Assembly (NCBI RefSeq): GCF_007671685.1
Contig: NZ_VCNL01000004.1
Location: forward strand, 1-64,000
Origin: Halorubrum salsamenti
GTDB lineage: Archaea > Halobacteriota > Halobacteria > Halobacteriales > Haloferacaceae
Direction: 5' to 3'
Length of the DNA: 64,000 nucleotides
Shown here: piece by piece, positions 1 to 8,959 of the stretch
Layout: every line of letters begins with the position of its first letter
Numbering within the stretch: position 1 is the first letter of the stretch
Program-made: the position numbers and the translations under genes
Notes under the pieces: generated by a model
What the model was told of the DNA's origin: nothing
The model's database searches: none
Seen by the model: the letters and a program-made list of their open reading frames with translations, nothing else

Positions 1-338
1 CTTGCAGGGTTGCGCTGGTGTTGGACACACTTTTCGCACCCTGCTGCTTCGTACGTGACGCTTTCTATGACACGCTCCGTAAACACACGAGATGGATAGG
101 TAGTGCCCAGCCGAACCGTCTGATACTGCGATCGGTCGGTACTCCCGGCTTGCAGGATTCCCGCCCTGAGGTCAACGAGATCGTTCCGGACTTCCTCGAA
201 GTGCTGGAACTCCACCTGTGCGTTCTCCTGCGGAACGACCTGCACCTGATACAGCGACAGCGCGAGGATCAGGAACCCGAACAGGATCACCGTTCCGATC
301 ACGACCGACTGGCCTCGACGGTCGCGACTGAAGCGCAT
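1..338 (-). CDS. Pilin-like membrane-anchored surface protein, 3' part outside window
   Basis: The N-terminus is a short basic stretch (MRFSRDRRGQS) followed by about 20 hydrophobic residues, the layout of haloarchaeal pilin-like or DUF7289-type surface proteins. A conserved-looking region with EVRNDLVDL and GTTYPSR follows. The protein is probably anchored in the membrane and exposed to the outside. The ATG at 338 directly precedes the basic and hydrophobic start. The reading frame runs off the window edge. After residue ~85 the sequence stops resembling the expected pattern (Pro-rich, then GTLRT-like), while a neighbouring frame encodes VSNTSATLQ, so the copy may be frameshifted. The family name rests on recall of similar haloarchaeal proteins. 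Confidence 0.6.
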   Translation of the reverse strand, partial: MRFSRDRRGQSVVIGTVILFGFLILALSLYQVQVVPQENAQVEFQHFEEVRNDLVDLRAGILQAGSTDRSQYQTVRLGTTYPSRVFTERVIESVTYEAAGCEKCVQHQRNPA

Positions 339-425
339 TACGAGATGTCGACGTCGGACGGGTATAAAAGCCTCCGTCCGGTCTCTCAGTCGCGATAACC
401 GCCCGTCGGTCGATAGAGGCGTCAG

Positions 426-632
426 TCATCCAGTTCGGTCACCGCCCATCCGCCGCGCCGTCAGCCACGCCGACGCGACGGCGACGGAGCCGGCGAACCC
501 GCCGAACAACACGGCCTGGGTCCAGTTGAACCCGAGCAGCGTCCCCGCGATCGGCGTGACAAGAAGGAACGTGATCACGAGCGCGCCGATCGATGAGGCG
601 AGTGAGCTAGCGGCGTCGCCGGAGTCGCTCAT
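426..632 (-). CDS. Small two-helix membrane protein
   Basis: This 68-residue protein has a short Ser/Asp-rich N-terminus and then two hydrophobic helices at about residues 16-34 and 40-58, ending in a basic ARRMGGDRTG tail. It reads divergently from the nucleoside phosphorylase gene. No enzymatic motif is visible and the function is unknown. The ATG at 632 was chosen because the acidic N-terminus begins there; a longer frame upstream looks like antisense shadow of the neighbouring genes. Confidence 0.6.
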   Translation of the reverse strand: MSDSGDAASSLASSIGALVITFLLVTPIAGTLLGFNWTQAVLFGGFAGSVAVASAWLTARRMGGDRTG

Positions 633-818
633 GCCAGGATCAGCCACTCCCGGGCGATAAACCGGCCGATCGACCGGCGTCGGAGAGGCTGCCGAGAGAG
701 GCGAGGCAGTTGCACTGGTTCCACTATAAATCCCATTCCGCGATATCAAATCGGCTTCACGGGCGCGCCCCGGCGCCCGACCGGTCCGTTTTTGCGCGCG
801 GCGAGTGTGTCCGCGCGT

Positions 819-1544
819 ATGGCGAAACAGCCGCACCTGCTGGTCGAGGAGGGCGACGTCCACGAGATCGCGATCATCCCTGGCGACCCGGGGCGCGTCG
901 ATCGGATCGCGGACCTGTGTGACGACAGCGAGCTCGTCGCGCAGAACCGCGAGTACAAGGTCGTGAACGCGAGTTACGAGGGGACCGACCTCACGATCTG
1001 CTCGACCGGAATCGGCTGTCCGTCGGCCGCGATCGCGGTCGAGGAGCTCTCGCGTGTCGGCGTCGAGACGTTCCTCCGCTGTGGCACCTGCGGCGCCCTG
1101 CAGGCCGACATGGAGGTCGGTGACATGGTGGTCGCGACCGGCGCGGCCAAAGAGGAGGGGACGAGCAAGCGCTACGAGTCGGTCGAGTATCCCGCGGTTC
1201 CCGACTACGACGCGCTCACCGAACTCGTCGGCGCCGCCGAGGACAACGACGAGGAGATCCACGTCGGGCCGATCGTCTCCGACGACGCGTTCTACAACGA
1301 GGACGACGAGTACGTCGAGGACTGGAACGACGCGAACCTGCTCGCGGTCGAGATGGAGGCGGCGACGGTCTTCTCGCTGGCGCGTCGCAAGGGGCTGCGG
1401 GCGGGCGCGATCTGCACCGTCGACGGCAACCTCGTCGCGGGCAGCCAGAAGGGCGCGGACTCGGACGACGAGCTGCCGGAGAAGGCCAAGGACAACGTCG
1501 AGCGCGCGATCCGGATCACGCTGAACGCGGTCACCTCGCTGTAA
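819..1544 (+). CDS. udp: Nucleoside phosphorylase (uridine phosphorylase family)
   Basis: The protein is 241 residues long and belongs to the PNP/UDP phosphorylase family, which splits nucleosides with phosphate into base and ribose-1-phosphate in cytoplasmic salvage. The phosphate-binding motif IPGDPGRVDRIA lies at about residues 21-32. The substrate and ribose region VEMEAATVF is followed by AICTVDGNL. The length fits the family. The start at 819 is the ATG before AKQPHLL; an upstream in-frame ATG at 792 would add a non-conserved extension. Similarity is greatest to uridine phosphorylases, but purine specificity cannot be excluded from sequence alone. Confidence 0.85.
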   Translation: MAKQPHLLVEEGDVHEIAIIPGDPGRVDRIADLCDDSELVAQNREYKVVNASYEGTDLTICSTGIGCPSAAIAVEELSRVGVETFLRCGTCGALQADMEVGDMVVATGAAKEEGTSKRYESVEYPAVPDYDALTELVGAAEDNDEEIHVGPIVSDDAFYNEDDEYVEDWNDANLLAVEMEAATVFSLARRKGLRAGAICTVDGNLVAGSQKGADSDDELPEKAKDNVERAIRITLNAVTSL

Positions 1545-1567
1545 GCGTCGATTCCGAGAATCGGTCG

Positions 1568-2017
1568 TTACCCGTCTTCCGCCCGGAACTCCACCAGCGT
1601 CAGGTCCCGGTCGAGCGCGCAGGTGTCGTGCGGCGGCTCGCCGAGCACCTGGTCGATCACCCGTTCGTCGTCGAAGTCGGCGCCGTCGGGGACGCAGTAG
1701 CCGTGGCTCGGGCACTCGGTGTGCGGACACGGGCCGGCGAGCGAGACGCGCCCGCCGGCGTACGCCTGCTTGGACGGGACGTTCGCGGGGACGGGCGCGG
1801 GCTCGACTTCGACCGCGCGGACCCCGGCGTCGTGGACGGCGCAGTCGAGCGTCTGGGCGTTCTCGCGGATCCCGGTCACGCGGTACCGGGTTCCCTCCGA
1901 GAGATTGAGACACTGGCTCCGGTAGGGACACCCCTCGCAGTCGGGCGACTCCCCCTGATAGACGAACTCGCGACCCGTGTCCGCGAGCCGCGTGCCGATG
2001 AGCGTGACCGTGGTCAT
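1568..2017 (-). CDS. UPF0179 family protein
   Basis: This 149-residue protein matches the archaeal UPF0179 family. It begins MTTVTLIGTRLADTGREF and carries two cysteine clusters: CEGCPYRSQC near residue 27, and paired cysteines around residue 110 (CPHTECPSHGYC). The cysteines suggest binding of a metal or Fe-S cluster. The cellular role is not known. It is convergent with the phosphorylase gene and divergent from tmcA. The ATG at 2017 gives the usual family N-terminus; further upstream the frame has no family-like residues. Confidence 0.85.
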   Translation of the reverse strand: MTTVTLIGTRLADTGREFVYQGESPDCEGCPYRSQCLNLSEGTRYRVTGIRENAQTLDCAVHDAGVRAVEVEPAPVPANVPSKQAYAGGRVSLAGPCPHTECPSHGYCVPDGADFDDERVIDQVLGEPPHDTCALDRDLTLVEFRAEDG

Positions 2018-2145
2018 GCCCGGAGAAACGCGCCGGGAGTCCGTAAGCGTCCCGCCTCGGGCGGCGGGGGAGAGGGCGACCGGGAGAGGGTGGCGGGACC
2101 GGAGGGCAAGACACATCCGCTCCCCCCGGCAACGACGACCGAACG

Positions 2146-4479
2146 ATGATCGCGGCGCTGGCGCGGGACGCGAAGCGGGAGGCCGAGGCGGCGAACGAGC
2201 GGCGCGTCCTCGTGTTCGCCGGCGACCGCGACCGCGGGTTCGACGCGGCCTACGACGCGATCGAGGGGGTCAATCCCACGTCGACCGCTATCGTCTCCAC
2301 GCGCGACGGGTTCCGGTTCGAGGAGCATCGCCCGCGAAGCGCAGACGAACTGCTCGGCCGCACCCGCGAGGTCGTCGTCCTCGACTGTCACGAGCAGTTC
2401 GTCCCGAACGCGCTCGGTCGATGCGTCGGTGCGGTCGACGGCGGCGGCCTCCTCGTTCTCCTGACTCCCGACCTCGACGCGTGGCCGGCGATTCGCGACC
2501 GCTTCGACGACTCGCTCGCGGTCCCGCCGTACGAGGTCGACGACGTGACGGGGCGGTTCCGCGAGCGCTTCGTCGAAACGCTTCGATCGCACCCGGGGAT
2601 AGCGATCGTCTCGCTCGGAGAAGCCGGATCGGAGGGCGACGCTGTCGAACGCGACGGACTCACCGGCCTGCGGGACGGCCCGACCGCGGAATCGACGGCG
2701 CAGGCGACCGCGGAGAGACCGACCGCCCCGCCGAACGCGACGTTTCCGGCCGCCGCCTACGAGGCCTGTCTCACCGGCGATCAGGTCCGGGCGGTGAGGG
2801 CGTTCGAGTCGCTCGCGACGCCGGGGAACGCGGTCGTCGCCGAGGCGGACCGCGGGCGCGGGAAGTCGAGCGCGGCGGGGATCGCGGCGGGGGCGCTCGC
2901 GCTCGCGGGCGCCGACGTGCTCGTCACGGCGCCGGCGTTCCGCAACGCGACGGAGGTGTTCGCGCGGGCGGGAGAACTGATCGAGGGGAACAGTGATAAC
3001 GGCGAGACAGAGGACAACGCCCACCGACTCGACGCGCCGGGAGGTGGGCGGGTCCGTTTCCTCGCGCCCGCCGAGGCGGCCGATCTCCCCGACGACCCGG
3101 ACGCGGTGATCGTCGACGAGGCGGCCGCGCTCCCGGTGCGGCTGCTCGAACGGTTTCTCGACGCGCCGGCGGTCGCGTTCTGCACGACGGTCCACGGCTA
3201 CGAGGGGGCCGGTCGCGGGTTCTCGATCCGGTTCAAAGAGCGCCTGCGAGCGAGCCGGTTCGCGGTGCGGGACGTGCGGCTCGACGAGCCGATCCGATAC
3301 GCGCGGAACGACCCGGTGGAGGCGTGGGCGTCGCGGGCGCTCCTGTTAGACGCGCGTCCGGCGGTCGACGAGGCGGTCGCGGGAAGCACGGTCGAGGACG
3401 CGACGTACCGAAGGCCGTCCCCTGAGGAACTGCTCGCGGACGAGGCCCTGCTCCGGGAGGCGTTCGGGCTGCTCGTCGCGGCGCACTACCGCACGGAGCC
3501 GAACGACCTCGCCCGGCTGCTCGACGCGCCGAATCTCACCGCGCGAGCGCTCGTCGCCGAGGGGCGGGTGGTCGCGGTCGCGCTGCTCGCGCGCGAGGGC
3601 GGACTCGACGCCGAGACCCGCCGGGGAATGTACGAGGGCGAGCGCGTCCGCGGCAACATGGTGCCGGACGTACTCACGAGCCAGCTCCGCGACGAGAGCG
3701 CCGCCGCGCCGAAGGGCGTGCGGACGGTCCGGATCGCGACCCATCACGCACTCAGGGGCGAGGGGTTCGGCACTCGCCTGCTCGACGAGGTACACGCGGA
3801 GTTCGGCGGGGAGCGCGGTGGGACCGGCGGGGACCGCGACGGCGACGCCGTCGACTACTTCTCGGTCGGCTACGGCGCGACGCCGCGCCTGCTCCGCTTC
3901 TGGCGGCGCGCGGGCTACCGGACGGTTCACCTCTCGACCTCCCGCAACGACGCCTCCGGCGAGTACTCCGCGATCATGCTTCGGCCGACCGACGATGCGG
4001 GGCCGGGGGGCGCCCTCCTCGACCGCAACGCGACCGCTTTCCGCGACCGCGAGCGCGACGGGCTCTCGGACGCCCACCGCGACGTGGACCCCGACGTGGT
4101 CGTCGGGGCGCTCCGCGCCTGCCCGGCGTCGGTGTCGATCGACCTGACCGAGGTCGAGTGGCGCTCCGTGGTCGGCGCGTCGTTCGGTCCGGGGATGTAC
4201 GACAGCGCGCCCGGCGCGTTCCGAGACCTCGCGCTCGCGGCGTTGATCGGCGGGGACGAGGGGAACGAGACGGGCGCCGACGCCCTCGACGACCGCGAAC
4301 AGCGCCTGCTCGTCCGGAAGGTCTTACAGGGTCGCCCGAGCGAGTCGGTCGCCGACGAGCTCGGGTACGTCTCGACCGCCGCCTGTATGCGCGCGCTCGG
4401 CGACGCCTACGAACCCCTCGTCGAGCGATATGGGACCGACTTCGCGCTCGAAGAGCGAGACAGGTTTATAAGCGACTGA
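2146..4479 (+). CDS. tmcA: tRNA(Met) cytidine acetyltransferase TmcA
   Basis: This 777-residue enzyme makes N4-acetylcytidine in RNA from acetyl-CoA and ATP. The N-terminal DUF1726-like domain covers about residues 1-190. A RecD-like ATPase follows, with a Walker A motif (GRGKSS) near residue 240 and a Walker B motif (VIVDEAAAL) near residue 322. A GNAT acetyltransferase domain sits around residue 530 with HHALRGEGFGTRLL, and a helical tail follows. In haloarchaea the family may act on several RNAs. The stop codon lies inside a TTTATAAG motif that begins the repeat element downstream, so the last residues (RFISD) may be shaped by that element. Confidence 0.95.
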   Translation: MIAALARDAKREAEAANERRVLVFAGDRDRGFDAAYDAIEGVNPTSTAIVSTRDGFRFEEHRPRSADELLGRTREVVVLDCHEQFVPNALGRCVGAVDGGGLLVLLTPDLDAWPAIRDRFDDSLAVPPYEVDDVTGRFRERFVETLRSHPGIAIVSLGEAGSEGDAVERDGLTGLRDGPTAESTAQATAERPTAPPNATFPAAAYEACLTGDQVRAVRAFESLATPGNAVVAEADRGRGKSSAAGIAAGALALAGADVLVTAPAFRNATEVFARAGELIEGNSDNGETEDNAHRLDAPGGGRVRFLAPAEAADLPDDPDAVIVDEAAALPVRLLERFLDAPAVAFCTTVHGYEGAGRGFSIRFKERLRASRFAVRDVRLDEPIRYARNDPVEAWASRALLLDARPAVDEAVAGSTVEDATYRRPSPEELLADEALLREAFGLLVAAHYRTEPNDLARLLDAPNLTARALVAEGRVVAVALLAREGGLDAETRRGMYEGERVRGNMVPDVLTSQLRDESAAAPKGVRTVRIATHHALRGEGFGTRLLDEVHAEFGGERGGTGGDRDGDAVDYFSVGYGATPRLLRFWRRAGYRTVHLSTSRNDASGEYSAIMLRPTDDAGPGGALLDRNATAFRDRERDGLSDAHRDVDPDVVVGALRACPASVSIDLTEVEWRSVVGASFGPGMYDSAPGAFRDLALAALIGGDEGNETGADALDDREQRLLVRKVLQGRPSESVADELGYVSTAACMRALGDAYEPLVERYGTDFALEERDRFISD

Positions 4480-4900
4480 GCAAGAGGATTGAGTCAGTAC
4501 TTAAATACCGCTTGCGGTGGCGCGTGCCGACGAACGCCCGGAGGGCGTGAGTCGCACGCGCGAGGTCGCCGGCGCTGCGCGCCGGCCGCCAGAGGGACTT
4601 CGGTCCCTCGCTGGAGTCGGTCGCCCGGAGCACCGCGGAGGGCGACCGACGAGGCTGGGGAGGCGTGAGGCTGCTGCCGTGCGGGGGGACTCAGAGGTGC
4701 AGCCGGCGAGGCGGACGCAGGCGTTCACGAGAGCAAAGCCCTCGTGAGCCAGTCAGAACGCTTCGCGTTCTGATGACGACGCAAACACTGGAAGGAGCGA
4801 GCAACGCGAGCGACTGAAGCGCGCAGCGAGCGTGCGTCCGCCTCGCCGGTTGGGGCTTTGGAGGTGTTCACCACCGATCCATCGGTGGCCATTTATAAAC
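4465..4900. repeat. ~436-bp structured intergenic repeat, copy 1
   Basis: This gene-free stretch starts with TTTATAAGC over the end of tmcA and closes with CCATTTATAAAC. Inside are several short hairpins with three-base loops, for example CAGAACGC-TTC-GCGTTCTG at about 4765-4783, and a GC-rich stem around GAGGGAC-TTC-GGTCCCT. The region near the right end, read in reverse, contains GGTGAACACCTCC followed by AAGCCCCA. The second copy has GGTGACCGCCTCC followed by GAGCCCCAGCCG at its left end. TATA-like outer ends plus hairpins suggest either a mobile non-coding element or a structured RNA with outward promoters. Confidence 0.6.
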
Positions 4901-4966
4901 AAGCGACGGAGATCGTAAAGAAGCTCACCATCCGACCAGCGCCAACATCAGCCCAAGAACGCCGAT

Positions 4967-5323
<357 letters not shown>

Positions 5324-5550
5324 TTAACCCCCGCGGCAGGCGGTTGCGAGAACCGCGCGCGAGACACGCGGCGGTTCCAAAGAGGCCGGTTACCTGAATT
5401 GAGGCGCTAAGGCCCCTTCCTCAACGAACGAGCGAAGCGAGTGAGTAGGGAGGGGATACAGCGCTGCACAGTTCTCAAACACGTTCATTGCTCGGCCCAC
5501 AGACCCACGCAATCGCAATTCTTATTTGTGTATTTTGTGTATTATGTGGT

Positions 5551-5673
5551 GTGGCAACGCGCAAGAACATCTCTATCCGAGACGACCAAGCCGAGTGGGT
5601 TGAGGAGAACCACCTCAATCTCTCGTCGTTCGTCCAAGAGAAACTTGACGAACTCATCGAAGAACGCTCGTAG
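5551..5673 (+). CDS. Small RHH-like protein coupled to tnpB
   Basis: From a GTG at 5551 this frame gives 40 residues beginning VATRKNISIRDDQ and ending LDELIEERS. The first half looks like a ribbon-helix-helix strand and turn, and the second half is an amphipathic helix. The stop codon at 5671-5673 directly precedes the tnpB ATG at 5674. A longer version from a TTG at 5488 would add a hydrophobic leader that I think is not translated. Similar short frames precede tnpB in other haloarchaeal elements; a role as DNA-binding regulator of the element is inference. Confidence 0.6.
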   Translation: MATRKNISIRDDQAEWVEENHLNLSSFVQEKLDELIEERS

Positions 5674-6906
5674 ATGAACTACAACAACAGGTATCGACTC
5701 CGACCGTCCGACGCTCTCGCAGAACAGTTAGCGTGGACTGTCGATACCTGTAGGCAGGTCTACAACCACTTCCTTCACCGACTCAACCGCACCGACAACA
5801 CCTCGGCATACAGCGAACAGAAACTCCTGCCGAGTCTCAAGAAGTGGTGGAACGACCTGAAACAAGTTCACTCGAAAGTTCTTCAGAAGGTCGTACAACG
5901 GCTGTACGATAACCTCTCGACGCTCCGAGGGCGAAAAGATAACGGCTACCGTGTCGGGACGCTCAACTGGAAAGCACCGGGCGAGTACCGCAGTTTCACC
6001 TACAGTCAATCCGGCTTCAAGCTCAAGAACACGAGCGGTCGGACTCGACTGTGGCTCTCGAAACTCGGTGAAATCCCTATCACCCTCCACCGCGACATCC
6101 CCGACGACGCCGAAATCAAGACCGTCACGGTCAAACAAGAACCGACCGGTAAGTGGTACGCTATCTTCGGTGTCGAAACTCCGGACGACCCGCCCGCGAA
6201 GCCGGAGAATCCCGAGAAGTGCGTTGGCATCGACGTGGGGATTCTCAAGTACGCCCACGACACGGACGGAACCGCCGTCGAATCTCTCGACCTGTCCGAC
6301 GAGCGCGAACGCTTGGAACGCGCCCAACGCAACCTCTCGCGGAAACAGCACGGGTCTGCGAATTGGGAGAAACAGCGCCGAGTTGTGGCCGAACGCCACG
6401 CCGAGTTGAAGAACAAGCGCCGCGACTTCCTCCACAAGTTGTCGAACTACTACGCCCGAGAATACGACCTCGTGGCCGTAGAGGATTTGGACGCAAAGGG
6501 GTTGGTCGAGCTACCGGGCAACTCTCGGAACCGCGCAGGAGCGGCGTGGGGGATGTTCCTACGGATGCTCGAATACAAATGCGAGCGCGAAGGCACGCAC
6601 TTCGTCGCCGTAGACCCGGCAGGAACGACCAAGGAATGCGCGTCCTGCGGTGTTTCGACGGACAAGCCGCTGTGGGTGCGCGAACACTCGTGTCCGGCGT
6701 GTGGGTTTGAGGCGGATAGAGACGCGAACGCAGCGTGGAACATTCTTTCTCGCGGTATCACGAAGCGGTTAGGAGCGGGACGCTCCGAATCAACGCCTGT
6801 GGAGACTGCGCTCCCTACGGACACCGATTCGGTGTCTGCAAAGCGCGTCGTGGAAGCAGGAAGCCCCACCCTCAAGGAGCGAACCGCGTCAGCGGTGAGC
6901 GAGTAG
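5674..6906 (+). CDS. tnpB: TnpB RNA-guided endonuclease, IS1341 type
   Basis: This 410-residue TnpB appears complete. The RuvC-like catalytic residues are visible: Asp in GIDVGILKYA (about residue 190), Glu in AVEDLDAKGL (about residue 270) and Asp in FEADRDANAAWN (about residue 350). The zinc-ribbon cysteines are CASCG and CPACG around residues 322-343. The C-terminal tail (RVVEAGSPTLKE) is typical of haloarchaeal TnpB and overlaps the right-end sequence that should encode the guide RNA. TnpB proteins cut DNA next to a transposon-associated motif and help retain the element. No inactivating changes are obvious. Confidence 0.9.
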   Translation: MNYNNRYRLRPSDALAEQLAWTVDTCRQVYNHFLHRLNRTDNTSAYSEQKLLPSLKKWWNDLKQVHSKVLQKVVQRLYDNLSTLRGRKDNGYRVGTLNWKAPGEYRSFTYSQSGFKLKNTSGRTRLWLSKLGEIPITLHRDIPDDAEIKTVTVKQEPTGKWYAIFGVETPDDPPAKPENPEKCVGIDVGILKYAHDTDGTAVESLDLSDERERLERAQRNLSRKQHGSANWEKQRRVVAERHAELKNKRRDFLHKLSNYYAREYDLVAVEDLDAKGLVELPGNSRNRAGAAWGMFLRMLEYKCEREGTHFVAVDPAGTTKECASCGVSTDKPLWVREHSCPACGFEADRDANAAWNILSRGITKRLGAGRSESTPVETALPTDTDSVSAKRVVEAGSPTLKERTASAVSE

Positions 6907-6917
6907 GGTGGGGTAGT

Positions 6918-8690
6918 TCACGGGTGCGCGTAGTACGCGAGCAGGTCCTCCTCGCCGTTCGGCCCGTCCGGCTCGTCGGTCGCCTCGGGATCGAGCGCGT
7001 CGATCCGGGCGAAGCCGACGCGCACGAACTGGACGACCGTGTCGGGCTCGACCTCGGCGAGCGCGGGCTCCGCGATTCCCCGCACATCGCCGGTAACGGT
7101 GCGGAGGAGGGTGTCGAGCCCCTCCTCCGCGGGCGCCCAGTGGATCACGTCCACGTCGCCCTCGCGGACCACGTCGATGTCGGCGTCGACGAAGACCAGT
7201 TCGTCGCCCTCGTGCCGGACGCAGCCGTACCCCTTGAGCCAGACGCGCTCGCCCTCGCTCGGGAGGTCCGGGGACTCGACGGCGATCCGGCCGGCGGGCA
7301 CCTCGCGGTCGCCGCGGTCGGCGTGGTCGGGGTGGAGCGGCGGGTGGCCCGCCTCGGGCGCGGGCGCGTCGCCGTCGACGACCGGCAGCTCCACGGCGGG
7401 CGCGTCGTCGCGGTCGCGCACGAGGAAGTACCGGTTCGCCTCGTCGTCGACCAGGTCGCGGTTGTTCGCGTACACAGACGACATCGCCAGATCGACGTCG
7501 GAGGTGGACATCCCGAGTTCGGTCATCGAGTCGACGAGGGCCTGCCCCTGAATGCCGCGGCGTCGCATCGACCGAATGGTCGGGGCCCGCGGGTCGTCCC
7601 AGCCGGTCAGCTCGCCGGTTTCGATGAGTTCCTTGATCGTCGAGGTGGAGAGTTTCACGTCGTACTCGTCGACCTGCACGTGGCCCCAGTGGAGCACCTC
7701 GGGGTACTCCCAGTCGAAGTAGTCGTAGACGAACCGCTGGCGCTTCGCGGAGTCCTGCAGGTCGATGCCGCGGATGATGTGCGTGACGCCCGTGAGGTGG
7801 TCGTCGACGCCGGACTGGAAGTCGAGCATGGGCCAGCAACGGTAGTCGGCCGCCTCCTCGCGCGGGTGGGGCGTGTCGATCATCCGGAAGGCGACCCAGT
7901 CGCGCAGCGCGGGGTTCTTGTGCTCGATATCGGTCCGGACGCGGAGCACCATCTCGCCGGCGGAGTACTCGCCGTCGATCATGGCGTCGAACTCCTCGTG
8001 GACCGTCTCGCTGTCCTTCTCGCGGTGCGGACACGCCTCGCCCGCGTTCTTCAGTTCGGAGAAGTCGTCGCCGGAACACGAGCAGGTGTACGCGCCGCCG
8101 GCGTCGATCAGGTCGCGGGCGTGGTCGTAGTAGGTCTCCAGCCGGTCGGACGCCCGGAGCACGCGGTCGGGCTCGAAGCCGAGGTACTCGATGTCTTCGA
8201 GGATGGCGTCGTACGCGTCCAGGTCGGGCCGCTTCGTCTCCGGATCGGTGTCGTCGAACCGGCAGATGAACTCGCCGTCGTAGCGCTCCTTGTACGTCCC
8301 GATGACGGCGGGCATCCGGGCGTGGCCGACGTGCCACGGGCCGTTGGGGTTCGGCGCGGCGCGCATCACGACCTCGCCCGCCTCGGCGTTCGGGAGGTCG
8401 GGGAGGACGTGCTCGTCCGCCTCGTCGTCCGCCTCCAGCTCCGCGAGCTTGTCGGGCGCGAGTTCGCCGAGCCGCTCGCGGCGCTCGGCCTCGTCCATAC
8501 CGGCGACCCGGTTCACGACCGGCGCGACGACGCCGGGAATCTCGTCGCCGTGCGGTCGAAATTCGGGGTTCTCGCCCATCAGCGGACCCATAATGGCGCC
8601 CACGTCCGGATCGTTGCCGTGTTTGAGCGCGTTGAACAGCGCGGCGGCCTCGCCGGCCGCCTCGACGCGCTCGCGGAGTTCGTCGTCCAT
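6918..8690 (-). CDS. gltX: Glutamyl-tRNA synthetase, archaeal type
   Basis: The 590-residue enzyme charges tRNA(Glu) with glutamate; in archaea it usually also charges tRNA(Gln), and the product is then amidated by GatDE. The N-terminal extension typical of archaea covers residues 1-100. The HIGH signature appears as WHVGH near residue 120, and the KMSKS-like loop appears as KLSTS near residue 345. A four-cysteine or histidine knuckle (YTCSCSG...ACPHREK) lies around residue 200. The C-terminal beta-barrel anticodon domain is complete. The stop codon coincides with the right end of the TnpB element, so the last few residues could differ from relatives. Confidence 0.95.
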   Translation of the reverse strand: MDDELRERVEAAGEAAALFNALKHGNDPDVGAIMGPLMGENPEFRPHGDEIPGVVAPVVNRVAGMDEAERRERLGELAPDKLAELEADDEADEHVLPDLPNAEAGEVVMRAAPNPNGPWHVGHARMPAVIGTYKERYDGEFICRFDDTDPETKRPDLDAYDAILEDIEYLGFEPDRVLRASDRLETYYDHARDLIDAGGAYTCSCSGDDFSELKNAGEACPHREKDSETVHEEFDAMIDGEYSAGEMVLRVRTDIEHKNPALRDWVAFRMIDTPHPREEAADYRCWPMLDFQSGVDDHLTGVTHIIRGIDLQDSAKRQRFVYDYFDWEYPEVLHWGHVQVDEYDVKLSTSTIKELIETGELTGWDDPRAPTIRSMRRRGIQGQALVDSMTELGMSTSDVDLAMSSVYANNRDLVDDEANRYFLVRDRDDAPAVELPVVDGDAPAPEAGHPPLHPDHADRGDREVPAGRIAVESPDLPSEGERVWLKGYGCVRHEGDELVFVDADIDVVREGDVDVIHWAPAEEGLDTLLRTVTGDVRGIAEPALAEVEPDTVVQFVRVGFARIDALDPEATDEPDGPNGEEDLLAYYAHP

Positions 8691-8891
8691 GCCCTTCGGT
8701 TATCGGGGTCGGCTCAAAAGCGCCGCGGAACGGCGGCCGAGGAGGCGACTCGGCGAGATGCGGTCAGGCGCGGCCCGGTCCGGTTCGAGCGGGCCGAGCC
8801 GGATCGATACCCCGGCGAAGCGGGGCCGCGGCGGAGGGGTCCGCGGGTAGGGGCACGTGTCACCTGCGCGCGAACTGACTTAAACGGCCGA

Positions 8892-8933
8892 GACCGTTCA
8901 CGCGGTAGCTCGCCGTTACCGGCGTGAACGGTC
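8892..8933. other. Long hairpin upstream of gltX
   Basis: GACCGTTCACGCGGTA (8892-8907) pairs with TACC-G-GCGTGAACGGTC (8917-8933) around a nine-base loop, with one bulged G. The 16-bp stem is in the ~300-bp gap before the small membrane gene at 9125. It could be the outer stem of a decayed mobile element whose other palindrome lies 30 bp downstream, or a transcription terminator. Confidence 0.55.
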
Positions 8934-8959
8934 GAGAGATTTATGAAGAATGCGAGGCG

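Larger units (their letters stand above)
5405..6918 (+). mobile_element. IS1341-type (TnpB-only IS200/IS605) element
   Basis: The element contains a small upstream frame and tnpB but no tnpA transposase. The left side has an imperfect palindrome (CCTTCCTCA near 5415 pairing with TGAGTAGGGAGG near 5440), as expected of IS200/IS605 subterminal hairpins. The right side ends GGTGGGGTAGTTCAC just past the tnpB stop, a frequent haloarchaeal right end. Both boundaries are estimates. The right end falls on the stop codon of the convergent gltX gene. Without TnpA it would need transposition functions supplied elsewhere; TnpB is expected to act as an RNA-guided nuclease using a right-end omega RNA. Confidence 0.75.

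Noticed and set aside
4517-4747. Short frames inside the first structured repeat
   Set aside because: Arg/Ala/Gly-rich translation over hairpins with no counterpart in the second copy; non-coding.
5488-5550. TTG-started extension of the small gene before tnpB
   Set aside because: It adds a hydrophobic stretch inside the element left end; the GTG at 5551 gives a compact RHH-like protein.
6735-8927. 730-codon + strand frame opposite gltX
   Set aside because: It is the antisense shadow of gltX, with low-complexity Val/Arg/Asp composition and no motifs.
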